A stretch of 64,000 nucleotides of DNA from Pseudomonas nitroreducens (GTDB lineage: Bacteria > Pseudomonadota > Gammaproteobacteria > Pseudomonadales > Pseudomonadaceae): assembly GCF_014204515.1 (NCBI RefSeq), contig NZ_JACHLI010000002.1, forward strand, positions 310,001 through 374,000, read 5' to 3'. Below, one piece after another: positions 46,440 to 54,494 of this stretch (the first letter of the stretch is position 1; each line of letters opens with the position of its first letter). A model generated the notes under the pieces. The model searched no databases. It saw only the letters and a list, made by a program, of their open reading frames with translations, and had not been told where the DNA came from. The translations under genes and the position numbers were made by a program.

Positions 46440-47486
46440 ATGAAGGTCATCAAGCAACTGCCGGCCGCTGCCGTGTTCGATCCCAGCGCCCGCCGCGACG
46501 TCATCCTGCCGCCCAGCGGGGAACGGCAGAACGCCCTGCGCAAAGGCGAGGACAAGGGGGAGAACGCCGCACAGATGGCGCGCGGCGCGCAGAAGAGCGG
46601 CAGTTTCAACCTGCAGCTGAATCAGCAGCTGTCCTCCATACAGTCGGCCGACAGCTACCTGGGCGACCTGCAGGACCGCCTCGGCGGCCTCAAGCTCAAC
46701 CTCAGCCGCGAGCTGAGCGCGCCGCAGTCCCAGGACCGCGAAGGCGTGCGCCAGGCCACCCGGCAGGTCAACGAGCTGCTGGAACAGCGCGCCCAGCGCT
46801 CGGACGGCAGCCTCGACGCCAACTTCCGCCTGCGCCTCAACGAGCCGGTGCGCAGCCGCTTCAGCCTCGAAGGCCTGGAGTCGCTGGAAGCCATCCAGCG
46901 CTCGGGCAAGGAAACCCTGCTGTTCAGCGCCGGCCGCCAGCTCGCCGAACCGGCCGCGGTGGTACTGGACGACGGCATGAGCACCGAGCAGGTGCTGCGC
47001 CGCTTCAACGCCACGCTGGGCCAGGCCGGAATTCGCGCCGAACTCGATAGCGACGGCGCGCTGAAGTTCTCCGCCCCCGAGGCCGACTGGCAGCAGCTCA
47101 AGGGCCAGCTGGCGGTGCAGGGCGAGGGCAAGCTGTTCGCCAAGGGCAGGAACACCCGGCTGAAAAGCCAGGAAGAAGGGCTGCTGGCGTTCCCCACCGA
47201 GGTCAAGACCGATGCCTTCCGTGAACAGCGCCAGCTGCTCGACTCGGTGGTGTCGGCGCTGGATCGCATCGGCGGCCTGCGCGACCAGCTGCGCCATCGC
47301 CAGGACGACATCCGCGACTTCCTCGACCGCCACGCCAGCGAGGATGAGCGCGAATGGGCGCATACCTTCGCCGCGTCCATGCTCGATCGCATGGGGCGCA
47401 GTGCCACGCACTACAGTGCGGCAGCGCAAACGGTGGTGGCCCAGGCCAATCTCAGCCGCTTCGCGGTGGTCAGCCTGCTGGCGTGA
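46440..47486 (+). CDS. LafW-like protein, putative lateral hook-associated protein
   Basis: 348 residues from the ATG at 46440 (GAGGT site); a longer in-frame GTG at 46404 is less likely. Mostly helical and charged, no membrane segment or signal peptide, with long coiled segments (about 60-125, 245-345). I recognise no catalytic motif. In enteric Flag-2 loci a gene called lafW follows flgL and is described as hook-associated; position, size and helical nature match here, but sequence homology was not checked. It might also be an export-regulation or anti-sigma-like factor. Confidence 0.6.
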   Translation: MKVIKQLPAAAVFDPSARRDVILPPSGERQNALRKGEDKGENAAQMARGAQKSGSFNLQLNQQLSSIQSADSYLGDLQDRLGGLKLNLSRELSAPQSQDREGVRQATRQVNELLEQRAQRSDGSLDANFRLRLNEPVRSRFSLEGLESLEAIQRSGKETLLFSAGRQLAEPAAVVLDDGMSTEQVLRRFNATLGQAGIRAELDSDGALKFSAPEADWQQLKGQLAVQGEGKLFAKGRNTRLKSQEEGLLAFPTEVKTDAFREQRQLLDSVVSALDRIGGLRDQLRHRQDDIRDFLDRHASEDEREWAHTFAASMLDRMGRSATHYSAAAQTVVAQANLSRFAVVSLLA

Positions 47487-47516
47487 GTGCTGCGTGATCA
47501 GCCATGTGCGGCTCTG

Positions 47517-47592
47517 GTAGGGCGCATAACGCGCCAGCGTTATCCGCCGCGCGGTTTGCGGCGGATAACCTGTTCCAGGTTATGCGCCCTAC
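47517..47592. repeat. Family R2 palindromic repeat
   Basis: GTAGGGCGCATAACGCGCCA...GTTATCCGCC then GCGGATAACCTGTTCCAGGT followed by TATGCGCCCTAC, an inverted repeat of about 32 bases each side. It follows the lafW-like gene by 30 bases. Confidence 0.75.
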
Positions 47593-47597
47593 AGGCC

Positions 47598-47716
47598 TAA
47601 CCCTCTCCCGGAGGGAGAGGGGACCGTTCGGTGCAGGAGGAAACCACAGCGTCAGCCGGCACGGACAGCTCCCTCTCCCTCTGGAGCGGGGCGCGCAGCC
47701 AGGGCTGGGGTGAGGG
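47598..47716. repeat. Family R1 palindromic element
   Basis: Starts TAACCCTCTCCCGGAGGGAG and ends CAGGGCTGGGGTGAGG, with GCGTCAGCCGGCACGGACAG in the middle. Near-identical in its middle to the copy at 20465-20568, so the element is mobile or recently spread. Confidence 0.72.
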
Positions 47717-47762
47717 GAAAGGCCAGCACCGTGCTTGCAAGATGGCTTTTCTAAAAACAACA

Positions 47763-47789
47763 AAAAGGCGGAGCCCAGCTCCGCCTTTT
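47763..47789. terminator. Rho-independent terminator of mdtJI
   Basis: AAAAGGCGGAGC-CCA-GCTCCGCCTTTT is a perfect 12-base stem with A and T runs at both ends, so it can stop transcription from either side. It lies 20 bases after the mdtI stop. Confidence 0.85.
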
Positions 47790-47808
47790 GTATTCTCATC
47801 GGGGCCGA

Positions 47809-48138
47809 TCACGCCAGCTTCAGCAGCCCCATGCCCAGCACCAGCATCGCCAGGCCGACCCAGCCGCGCCACACCAGGCGCTGGCCGAACAGGGCCCAAC
47901 CCATGGCGACGGTGGCGAGGATGCCGAAGCCGCCCCAGATGGCGTAGGCCACCGACAGCTCGATGCCGCGTACTGCTTGCGCAAGCGCGGTGAACGCGCC
48001 CAGTACGCAGAGGATCGACGCTGCGCCGATCAGGCGCTTGCGGAAGCCGTCGGAGTACTTCAGCAGCAGGTTGGCGATCACTTCCAGGACGATGGCCAGG
48101 CCCAGCCAGGCCATCGGAATCAGGTCATGGTTCAGCAT
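47809..48138 (-). CDS. mdtI: Small multidrug-resistance-type transporter subunit MdtI
   Basis: 109 residues with four membrane helices. Conserved segments LAIVLEVIANLLLKYSDGF and ELSVAYAIWGGFGI, including the SMR glutamate E19 in the first helix, match E. coli MdtI from memory. MdtI and MdtJ form a heterodimer that exports spermidine. Both proteins must be present, and the pair is adjacent here with a seven-base overlap. It ends at a strong bidirectional terminator. Confidence 0.9.
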   Translation of the reverse strand: MLNHDLIPMAWLGLAIVLEVIANLLLKYSDGFRKRLIGAASILCVLGAFTALAQAVRGIELSVAYAIWGGFGILATVAMGWALFGQRLVWRGWVGLAMLVLGMGLLKLA

Positions 48139-48503
48139 GTCACGGCCTCCCCATTCAGAGCGCGGCTGTCTTCACGCTGGCCGGTACGGGTACCGGATTT
48201 CACCAGCAGGATGCCGGCGATCATCACGGCCAGGCCCAGGGCCTTGTCCAGGCTCAGGTGCTCGCCGAGGAAGAAGGCGCTGACCAGGGTGATCAGCACG
48301 ATGCCGATGCCTTCCCACAGGGCGTAGGCCACGCCGACCGGCACGCGCTTGATGGCCAGCGACAGGAAGTAGTACGACAGGCCGATCATCAGGTACATCA
48401 GCAGCAGCCCGGCGACCGGGAACAGCGTGTGGGTGAATTTCATCGAGGTGGTGCCGACGACTTCGAAGCCGATGGCGGCAAACAGGTAGATCCAGGAACG
48501 CAT
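48132..48503 (-). CDS. mdtJ: Small multidrug-resistance-type transporter subunit MdtJ
   Basis: 123 residues starting MRSWIYLF, with four membrane helices, the glutamate in AAIGFEVVGTTSMKF, the conserved LSYYFLSLAIKRVPVGVAYA and LWEGIGIVLITLVSAF segments, and an IKSGTR-like end (VKSGTRTGQR), all as in E. coli MdtJ. First gene of the pair; MdtI overlaps its end. The leader upstream is about 200 bases and unexplained. Confidence 0.9.
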   Translation of the reverse strand: MRSWIYLFAAIGFEVVGTTSMKFTHTLFPVAGLLLMYLMIGLSYYFLSLAIKRVPVGVAYALWEGIGIVLITLVSAFFLGEHLSLDKALGLAVMIAGILLVKSGTRTGQREDSRALNGEAVTC

Positions 48504-48963
48504 GGTAAAGCCCTCCCACGGGCAGCCGCGCGCAGTCTCGCTAAGAGCATCCTTGCGGCGGTTTTCGGTTCGGGTTCGGTGGGCCGACTCGGGCAACGGA
48601 ATCGCTGCGCTGGGCGCCACCAACAGGTGGTTGCCGAAGGGAGGAGCTAGAGGTCGCCGGTCCAGTGACGCTCGCGCGAAACCAGGCGGGAAGTGGGGAG
48701 AGGTAGAGCCTTGATGTTCAACATAATGAACATATTGTGCCTTTTTTCCGCTTCACTGGCAAATCAACCCGGTTGATTTTCGTCATGAACGCCCATGAAC
48801 AGGCGCTTTGCAACCCTGCTGGACCCTGCGTGCTCTCTGGGTTGTGCAATATCTTGTTCACTCTGTTTCTCCTGCGACAGCACGCCACAGGCATGACCTG
48901 CGCCAGGCCATTCCGGTCTGCGGCCTGCTAGCATCGAGCATCGATATCCCGTCGGAGACTGTG
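48504..48963. other. Leader of mdtJI and divergent sulP promoter region
   Basis: 460 bases without a supported gene. The mdtJ side (48504 to about 48700) would be transcribed as a long GC-rich leader with a CCACC-TGTT-GGTGG hairpin (plus-strand coordinates about 48620-48635) and other pairing potential. I could not assign it to a known riboswitch. From about 48700 to 48963 the sequence becomes less GC-rich (AATATG, TTTTTTCC, TTGTGCAATATC), as expected for promoters. No GG-N10-GC site is evident on the sulP strand. Confidence 0.45.
48714..48733. promoter_or_regulatory. Palindrome ATGTTCA-N6-TGAACAT, possible operator for mdtJI
   Basis: Perfect seven-base inverted repeat around ACATAA in an AT-rich stretch that is the most promoter-like part of this intergenic region. 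It resembles a TetR- or LysR-size dimer site. Which gene it controls and what binds are not known. Confidence 0.5.
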
Positions 48964-50622
48964 ATGATCGCCCTGCGAGAAGCCTGGAAGGCCGGACTGT
49001 TCGGCCGCGAGCACTGGACGCGCAACCTGGTGGCCGGGGTCATAGTCGGGGTGGTGGCGCTGCCATTGGCCATGGCCTTCGCCATCGCCAGCGGAGTGAA
49101 GCCCGAGCAGGGCATCTACACGGCGATCTTTGCCGGCGTGCTGGTCTCGCTGCTGGGTGGCAGCCGCGTGCAGATCGCCGGGCCCACCGGCGCGTTCATC
49201 GTCATCCTCGCCGGAGTCACCGCCAAGTACGGCGTCGACGGCCTGCAGATTGCCACGCTGATGGCCGGGGCGATCCTCGTGCTGCTGGGCGTCAGCCGCC
49301 TGGGCAGCATCATCCGCTTCATTCCCGCGCCGGTGATCGTCGGCTTCACCGCCGGCATCGGGGTGATCATCTGGGTCGGCCAGTGGAAGGACTTCTTCGG
49401 CCTGCCGGCGGTGACCGGCGAGCATTTCCACCAGAAGCTCTGGCATCTGCTCCAGGCGTTGCCGCAACTGCACATCGCGACGACGCTGCTGGCATCGCTG
49501 AGCCTGGCGCTGGTGCTGTTCTCGCCGCGCATCAAGGGCCTGAGCCGGGTGCCCGGCCCGCTGGTGGCGATGGTGGTGGTGACGGCCATCCAGTCGCTGT
49601 TCCATTTCGATGGCGTGGCTACCATCGGCAGCGCTTTCGGCGGTATCCCCCAGGGCCTGCCGAGCTTCAGCCTGCCGCAAGTGACTCTGCCGCGCGTGCT
49701 CGAACTGATCGGCCCGGCCTTCGCCATCGCCATGCTCGGCGCCATCGAGTCGCTGCTCTCGGCGGTGGTCGCCGACGGCATGGCCGGCACCCGCCACGAC
49801 TCCAACCAGGAGCTGATCGGCCAGGGCATCGCCAACCTGGTCACCCCGCTGTTCGGCGGCATCGCCGCCACCGGCGCCATCGCCCGTACCGCGACCAACA
49901 TCCGCAACGGCGGCAACAGCCCGCTGGCCGGCGTCACCCACGCCGCGACCCTGGTGCTGATCCTGCTGTTCCTCGCGCCGCTGGCGTCGAACATCCCGCT
50001 CTGCGCACTGGCGGCGATCCTCTTCGTGGTGGCCTGGAACATGAGCGAGGCGCGGCACTTCCTGTTCATGCTCAAGCGTGCGCCGCGCGCCGACGTGGCC
50101 ATCCTGCTGGTGACCTTCCTGCTCACCGTGTTCAGCGACCTGGTGATCGCGGTGAACATCGGCGTGATCCTCGCCATGCTGCACTTCCTGCGGCGCATGG
50201 CGTCCTCGGTGGAAGTCCACGCCGACGACGGCCCGGAGCTGGACGTCGAACTGCGTGGCCGCGGCCTCGGTGAGCTGCCGCCCGGCGTGCTGGTCTACAG
50301 CATCGAGGGGCCGCTGTTCTTCGGCGCGGCGGAAACCTTCGAGCGCGCCCTGGCCAAGACCCACACCGACCCCAAGGTACTGATCATCCGCCTGCGCCAT
50401 GTGCCGTTCATGGATATCACCGGTCTGCAGACGCTGCAGGAAGTGATCGAACAGCTGCAGCGGCGCGGCATCGAGGTGCGCCTGTGCGAGGCCAATGCAC
50501 GGGTGCTGGGCAAGCTGCGCAAGGCGGGGGTGCTGGAGGAGATCGGCGCGGGGTATCACCCGGATTTCCCGGCGGCGTTGTCCGCTGCCAGCGCCGAGGC
50601 TGCCGGCGAATCACGGACGTAG
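48964..50622 (+). CDS. SulP-family anion (sulfate-type) transporter with STAS domain
   Basis: 552 residues from the ATG at 48964. About ten to twelve membrane helices (1-420), including the SulP segments GVVALPLAMAFAIASGVKPE and GIYTAIFAGVLVSLLGGSRV; then a C-terminal STAS domain (about 440-535) with the motif FMDITGLQTLQEV. SulP proteins move sulfate, bicarbonate or other anions, usually with protons. The neighbouring genes, an alkanesulfonate-type ABC transporter and monooxygenase, make a sulfur anion the likely cargo, but it is convergent with that cluster, not in it. Its stop TAG lies in the first bases of an R3 repeat. Confidence 0.88.
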   Translation: MIALREAWKAGLFGREHWTRNLVAGVIVGVVALPLAMAFAIASGVKPEQGIYTAIFAGVLVSLLGGSRVQIAGPTGAFIVILAGVTAKYGVDGLQIATLMAGAILVLLGVSRLGSIIRFIPAPVIVGFTAGIGVIIWVGQWKDFFGLPAVTGEHFHQKLWHLLQALPQLHIATTLLASLSLALVLFSPRIKGLSRVPGPLVAMVVVTAIQSLFHFDGVATIGSAFGGIPQGLPSFSLPQVTLPRVLELIGPAFAIAMLGAIESLLSAVVADGMAGTRHDSNQELIGQGIANLVTPLFGGIAATGAIARTATNIRNGGNSPLAGVTHAATLVLILLFLAPLASNIPLCALAAILFVVAWNMSEARHFLFMLKRAPRADVAILLVTFLLTVFSDLVIAVNIGVILAMLHFLRRMASSVEVHADDGPELDVELRGRGLGELPPGVLVYSIEGPLFFGAAETFERALAKTHTDPKVLIIRLRHVPFMDITGLQTLQEVIEQLQRRGIEVRLCEANARVLGKLRKAGVLEEIGAGYHPDFPAALSAASAEAAGESRT

Positions 50623-50699
50623 GATGGGTGGAGCTTGCGATACCCATGCTGTTGCTGCGCAGAAATGATGGGTATCGCTGCGCTCCACGCCATCCTACG
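50619..50699. repeat. Family R3 palindrome, overlaps the sulP stop codon
   Basis: GTAGGATGGGTGGAGCTTGC on the left, with the inverse arm GCGCTCCACGCCATCCTAC on the right. The stop codon TAG of the SulP gene (50620-50622) is the second to fourth base of the repeat, so insertion may have set the gene end. Confidence 0.75.
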
Positions 50700-50779
50700 T
50701 CGACATTCTCGTGGCGCTCCGTCATTGCGCAGGGCTGGTCCAGGGAGAGAAAAGCCACCGCGGCGTACTAACAGGCGAC

Positions 50780-50851
50780 GTAGGAGCGGACTCCGTCCGC
50801 GATAGCTTCGCAACGCGCCGGATGCCGATCGCGGACGGAGTCCGCTCCTAC
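50780..50851. repeat. Family R4 palindrome
   Basis: GTAGGAGCGGACTCCGTCCG and its perfect inverse CGGACGGAGTCCGCTCCTAC enclose about 30 bases. Related to the copy near 20296 and to the one at 58977. Confidence 0.75.
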
Positions 50852-50866
50852 GCATCGATCAGTCCC

Positions 50867-50935
50867 GTAGGGCGCATAACGCCCCTGGCGTTATCCGCCG
50901 ATGGCGGATAACCCGTTCCGGGTTATGCGCCCTAC
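50867..50935. repeat. Family R2 palindrome
   Basis: GTAGGGCGCATAACGCCCCT...GTTATCCGCC then GGCGGATAACCCGTTCCGGG then TTATGCGCCCTAC. With the R3 and R4 copies just before it, three different palindromes stand head to tail between two converging genes (sulP and the ABC ATPase). Confidence 0.75.
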
Positions 50936-50942
50936 AACAGGA

Positions 50943-51752
50943 TCACCCCTGCATCAGCTCCGCCAGCAACTCTTCTTTCAATGTCGTCAGCCGCGAATGC
51001 CCACGCTCCCGCGGATGCGGCAGGTCCACGCGGACCTCATGGCGAATCCGCCCCGGCCGCGCGTCCATGACGATCACCCGGTCGCCCAGGTACAGCGCCT
51101 CTTCCACGTCGTGGGTCACCATGATCATGGTGCTGCGCTGCTGCACCCAGATGCGTTGCAGCTCGTGTTGCAGGCGCACGCGGGTGAGGGCGTCGAGGGC
51201 GCCGAAGGGCTCGTCCAGCAGCAGCACCTTGGGCCGGGTGATCAGCGCGCGGGCGATGGCGGCGCGCTGGGCCATGCCGCCGGAGAGCTGGTGCGGGTAG
51301 GCCTGCTCGAAGCCGGTCAGCCCCACCAGTTCCAGGTGGTCGGCGACCAGTTCGCGCTTCTCGGCGCGAGTCAGCTTCTGTTTCTTCAATGCCAGGGCGA
51401 CGTTCTGCTCCACGGTCTTCCAGGGGAACAGGCGGTGGTCCTGGAACACGATGCCGCGTTCCAGGCCCGTGCCGGTCACCGTCTGGCCGTCGAGCAGGAT
51501 GCGCCCGCTGTAGTCGTTTTCCAGGCCGACGATCAGCCGCAGCAGCGAGGATTTGCCGCAGCCGCTGGCGCCGACGATGCTGACGAACTCGCCGGGGCGC
51601 ACCGCCAGATCGATGTTCTGCAGCACCGGCAGGCTGCGGCCGTCGATGGAATAGGCCTTGCTCAGGCCCTGGATGGCCAGTGCGCCGTGTTGCGCCTGCT
51701 GGGCCGGAAGGAGGGCGGGATCGAGGATCGCGTTCATGGTCTGGGCACTCAT
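50943..51752 (-). CDS. ABC transporter ATPase, SsuB/TauB-type
   Basis: 269 residues. Walker A GASGCGKSSLLRL (about 61-73), Q-loop FQDHRLFPW, signature LSGGMAQRAAIARAL (about 150-164), Walker B VLLLDEPFGALDALTR and the H-loop VTHDVEEAL are all present. The nitrate/sulfonate/taurine class of importers has this type of ATPase. It is last of a leftward operon of importer and oxidoreductase genes, 10 bases after the second permease. Confidence 0.9.
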   Translation of the reverse strand: MSAQTMNAILDPALLPAQQAQHGALAIQGLSKAYSIDGRSLPVLQNIDLAVRPGEFVSIVGASGCGKSSLLRLIVGLENDYSGRILLDGQTVTGTGLERGIVFQDHRLFPWKTVEQNVALALKKQKLTRAEKRELVADHLELVGLTGFEQAYPHQLSGGMAQRAAIARALITRPKVLLLDEPFGALDALTRVRLQHELQRIWVQQRSTMIMVTHDVEEALYLGDRVIVMDARPGRIRHEVRVDLPHPRERGHSRLTTLKEELLAELMQG

Positions 51753-51762
51753 GGCAAAGGGG

Positions 51763-52524
51763 TCAGCGCAGGTTGCGCCAGCGCAGCAGGTGGCGCGCGG
51801 CGCGGGCGAACAGCTGGTTCATGGCGTAGCCGAGCAGGCCGATGCTGAGCACGCCGATCACCACGATCTCCATGCGCGAGCCGGTCTCGGCGTTCATCAT
51901 CAGGTTGCCCAGGCCCATGCCGGTGGAGAGGAACAGCTCGCAGCCCACCGAACTGACCCAGGCGAAGGCCAGCGCGTGCAGCACGCCGTTGCTCAGGCTC
52001 GGCAGCGCGCCGGGCAGCAGCACTTCGCGGAACTGCTGCCAGGGGCCGAAGGCATACAGCCGGCCGACTTCGCGGTAGCGCTTCTCCACGTCGCGGAAGC
52101 CCTCGAAGGCGTTCAGCGTCATCGGGTAGAAGGCGGCGAGGCTGACGATCAGTACCTTGGACGGCTCGCCGCTGCCGAACCACAGGGCGATCAGCGGGAT
52201 CAGGCCGAGAATCGGCACCTGGCGGATCGTGTGGTAGAGCGGCGCGAATAGCCGCTCCAGGGGCTTCGACAGCGCCATGCCGGCGCCCAGCGCGAAGCCG
52301 GCGAGCACGCCCAGCAGCAGGCCGAGGCAGGTGCGTTGCAGGCTGGCGCTGACGCTCAGCCACAACTCACCAGTACGGATCAGCTCGACGAAGCCGGCGC
52401 CGATGCGCTCCAGCGGCACGAAGGCATAGGCAGCGCTGGCGCCCTGTTGCGACTGCCAGTGCCAGGCGGCGATCAGCAGCGCCGGCAGCAGCAGCCCGCG
52501 CAGCTTGCTGAGGTGTCGGATCAT
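51763..52524 (-). CDS. ABC transporter permease (SsuC/TauC-type), second of two
   Basis: 253 residues from the ATG at 52524. About six membrane helices; the EAA-type loop that contacts the ATPase lies near LAAFYPMTLNAFEGFRDV (about 130-148). It is preceded by the other permease gene with a four-base overlap. Two different permease genes in one operon point to a heterodimer, whereas Ssu/Tau systems use one permease as a homodimer. Confidence 0.86.
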   Translation of the reverse strand: MIRHLSKLRGLLLPALLIAAWHWQSQQGASAAYAFVPLERIGAGFVELIRTGELWLSVSASLQRTCLGLLLGVLAGFALGAGMALSKPLERLFAPLYHTIRQVPILGLIPLIALWFGSGEPSKVLIVSLAAFYPMTLNAFEGFRDVEKRYREVGRLYAFGPWQQFREVLLPGALPSLSNGVLHALAFAWVSSVGCELFLSTGMGLGNLMMNAETGSRMEIVVIGVLSIGLLGYAMNQLFARAARHLLRWRNLR

Positions 52525-53279
52525 GGTGTCGGTCTCCAGCGCAGCAGGCGCTTCTCCAGCAGGCGGAAGGCGAAATCGAGGACGAAGCCGATGGCCCCGG
52601 TGACCACCACGCCGACCATCACGATGTCGATGCGCAGCATCTGCCGGCTCAGCTCGATCATCTGCCCCAGACCGCTGTCGGCGGCGAGCAGTTCGGCGGC
52701 CACCAGCACCATCCAGGCGCGGCTCAGGCTGATGCGCAGGCCGGTGACGATGGGCGGCGCGGCGGCGGGGAAGGCGACGTCGCGCAGCAGGCTCCACAGC
52801 GGCAGGCGGTACACGCTGGCGACCTCGAAATAGCCACGCGGGATACCCTTCACGCCCTCGCTGGCGGCCAGCGCCACGGGGAAGAAGGCGGCCTTGGTGA
52901 CGATGAGGATCTTGAAGGTCTCTTCCACGCCGAAGAACAGGATGAACATCGGGATCAGCGCGATCGACGGCACCTGGCGCAGGGTGTGGAACAGCGGCGC
53001 GCAGTAGGCTTCCACGGTCTTCGACAGGGCCATGGCGGTGCCGAACAGCAGCCCGCCGATGGCGCCGATGGAGAAGCCGATGGCCAGCCGCGACAGACTG
53101 TTGGTCACGTGCTCGCGCAGCTCGCCGCTGGCCAGCAGGTCCTGGAAGCTGAGCCAGACTTCCGCCGGCGGCACCAGCAGCTGCGGCGGGAACCAGCCGG
53201 CGCGGGCGGCGACGAACCAGGCCAGCAGCAGGAGCAGCGGCGAGGCGAACCAGCTCAGGCGATCGAGTGTGCGGCTCAT
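52521..53279 (-). CDS. ABC transporter permease (SsuC/TauC-type), first of two
   Basis: 252 residues with about six membrane helices and the conserved permease loop KAAFFPVALAASEGVKGIPRG region (about 134-150). Similar in size and layout to the next permease, so the pair probably arose by duplication. Starts four bases after the MFS gene stop. No gene for a secreted substrate-binding protein is in the operon. Confidence 0.86.
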   Translation of the reverse strand: MSRTLDRLSWFASPLLLLLAWFVAARAGWFPPQLLVPPAEVWLSFQDLLASGELREHVTNSLSRLAIGFSIGAIGGLLFGTAMALSKTVEAYCAPLFHTLRQVPSIALIPMFILFFGVEETFKILIVTKAAFFPVALAASEGVKGIPRGYFEVASVYRLPLWSLLRDVAFPAAAPPIVTGLRISLSRAWMVLVAAELLAADSGLGQMIELSRQMLRIDIVMVGVVVTGAIGFVLDFAFRLLEKRLLRWRPTP

Positions 53280-53282
53280 GGC

Positions 53283-54494
53283 TCAGCCCTCCTGGCCGAG
53301 CAACGGCTCGGCGCTCTGACGGCGCAGCTTGCGTTGCCAGCAGAACAGCGCGGCCAGCAGCACCAGGGGAATCCAGCAGAGGAACAGGTTGCCCAGCCCG
53401 ACGAAGTGGCTGATCGCCCCGCCCAGCAGCGCGCCGGAAAAACTGCCGGACATGGAGGCGAGGTTGAACAGCCCGGAAATCTTGCTCTTGTCCATGGCGT
53501 GCTCGCCCAGCTGGGCCATGTTCACCAGATGGATCAGCGCGGCCGCCGCACTGAGCAGCACCCCACCCAGGGCCAGCAGCCAGTAGTCACGCGCGATGCC
53601 GAGCAGCAGCAGGGCGGCCAGTGCGGCTGACAGGCTGCCGATGTAGGCCAGGCGCCGGCCGCTGCGTTCGATCAGGTAGCCGAAGCCGAACAGCCCAAGC
53701 ACCGAGGCCAGCCCCTGGATCATCACCAGGCTCACTGCCTGGCCTTGGGAGAGGCCGGCGACTTCCATCGCCAGCAGCAGGATGAAGGTGCCGAACAGCG
53801 CGCTGGTGGCGGCGCTGAGCAGTTCGATCAGGCAGCTCTCGGCGATCTCGACATTGGCCAGCATGGCGCCGACCTGTTGCAGCAATCCTCCGGTGGCGGC
53901 GGCCACCGGCACATCGTCGCTGGGTGCTTCGCCTTCCCAGAAGCCGAGGCTGTAGAAGGCCATCAGGCCGAAGCACAGGCCGATGGCGGCAAAGCCCCAG
54001 GTGAAGCTCGCCGCAGCGCTCAGCCAGTTGCCCAGCAGCGGTCCGAGCAGGCCCATGCCCAAGGTCAGCGAGCCGCGGTACCAGCCGGCCTTGTCGTTGC
54101 CGATGCGCTTGAGCTGACGGAGGAAGGCGCTGTTCATGGCGACGATGCGGAACGGGATGCACAGGCCGATCAGCAGGCGGGCAAAGGCCAGCCACAGCCA
54201 GCCGCCCAGCAGCGGGATGGCCAGGTTCAGCAGCATCGGCCCGAGGCTGGCGAGGAAGTACATCCGGCGCGCACCGAAGCGGGCGATGACGAAGCCGGCG
54301 GGCAGGGTGAGGATCACCATGCCGAGCGCTTCCATGGCCGAGATGATGCCGATCTGCATGGCGTTGGCGCCGATGCTGATGGCGTAGAGCGTGGTGACGA
54401 TCTTCGCCATGCCGATGGTGGCGCCGCTGAACGCCGCCAGCAGCATGAAGTTGAGGAGGAAGGCGGCGGGCCGCGCCGGGCTAGATGGCGACAT
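53283..54494 (-). CDS. MFS transporter within the sulfur island
   Basis: 403 residues with about twelve membrane helices. The typical MFS loop between helices 2 and 3 is FVIARFGARRMY, and the mirrored loop between helices 8 and 9 is YLIERSGRRLAY. Its start lies 14 bases inside the end of the DszB-like gene with serine at position 13, so they are coupled. It could export a product (for example sulfite, or the desulfonated carbon skeleton) or import a substrate. No specific family assignment can be made by eye. Confidence 0.82.
   Translation of the reverse strand: MSPSSPARPAAFLLNFMLLAAFSGATIGMAKIVTTLYAISIGANAMQIGIISAMEALGMVILTLPAGFVIARFGARRMYFLASLGPMLLNLAIPLLGGWLWLAFARLLIGLCIPFRIVAMNSAFLRQLKRIGNDKAGWYRGSLTLGMGLLGPLLGNWLSAAASFTWGFAAIGLCFGLMAFYSLGFWEGEAPSDDVPVAAATGGLLQQVGAMLANVEIAESCLIELLSAATSALFGTFILLLAMEVAGLSQGQAVSLVMIQGLASVLGLFGFGYLIERSGRRLAYIGSLSAALAALLLLGIARDYWLLALGGVLLSAAAALIHLVNMAQLGEHAMDKSKISGLFNLASMSGSFSGALLGGAISHFVGLGNLFLCWIPLVLLAALFCWQRKLRRQSAEPLLGQEG

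Noticed and set aside
48504..48700. Guanidine (ykkC-type) riboswitch ahead of mdtJ
   Set aside because: SMR genes can have such riboswitches, but I could not find the conserved ACGR loops or the other core motifs in the leader.
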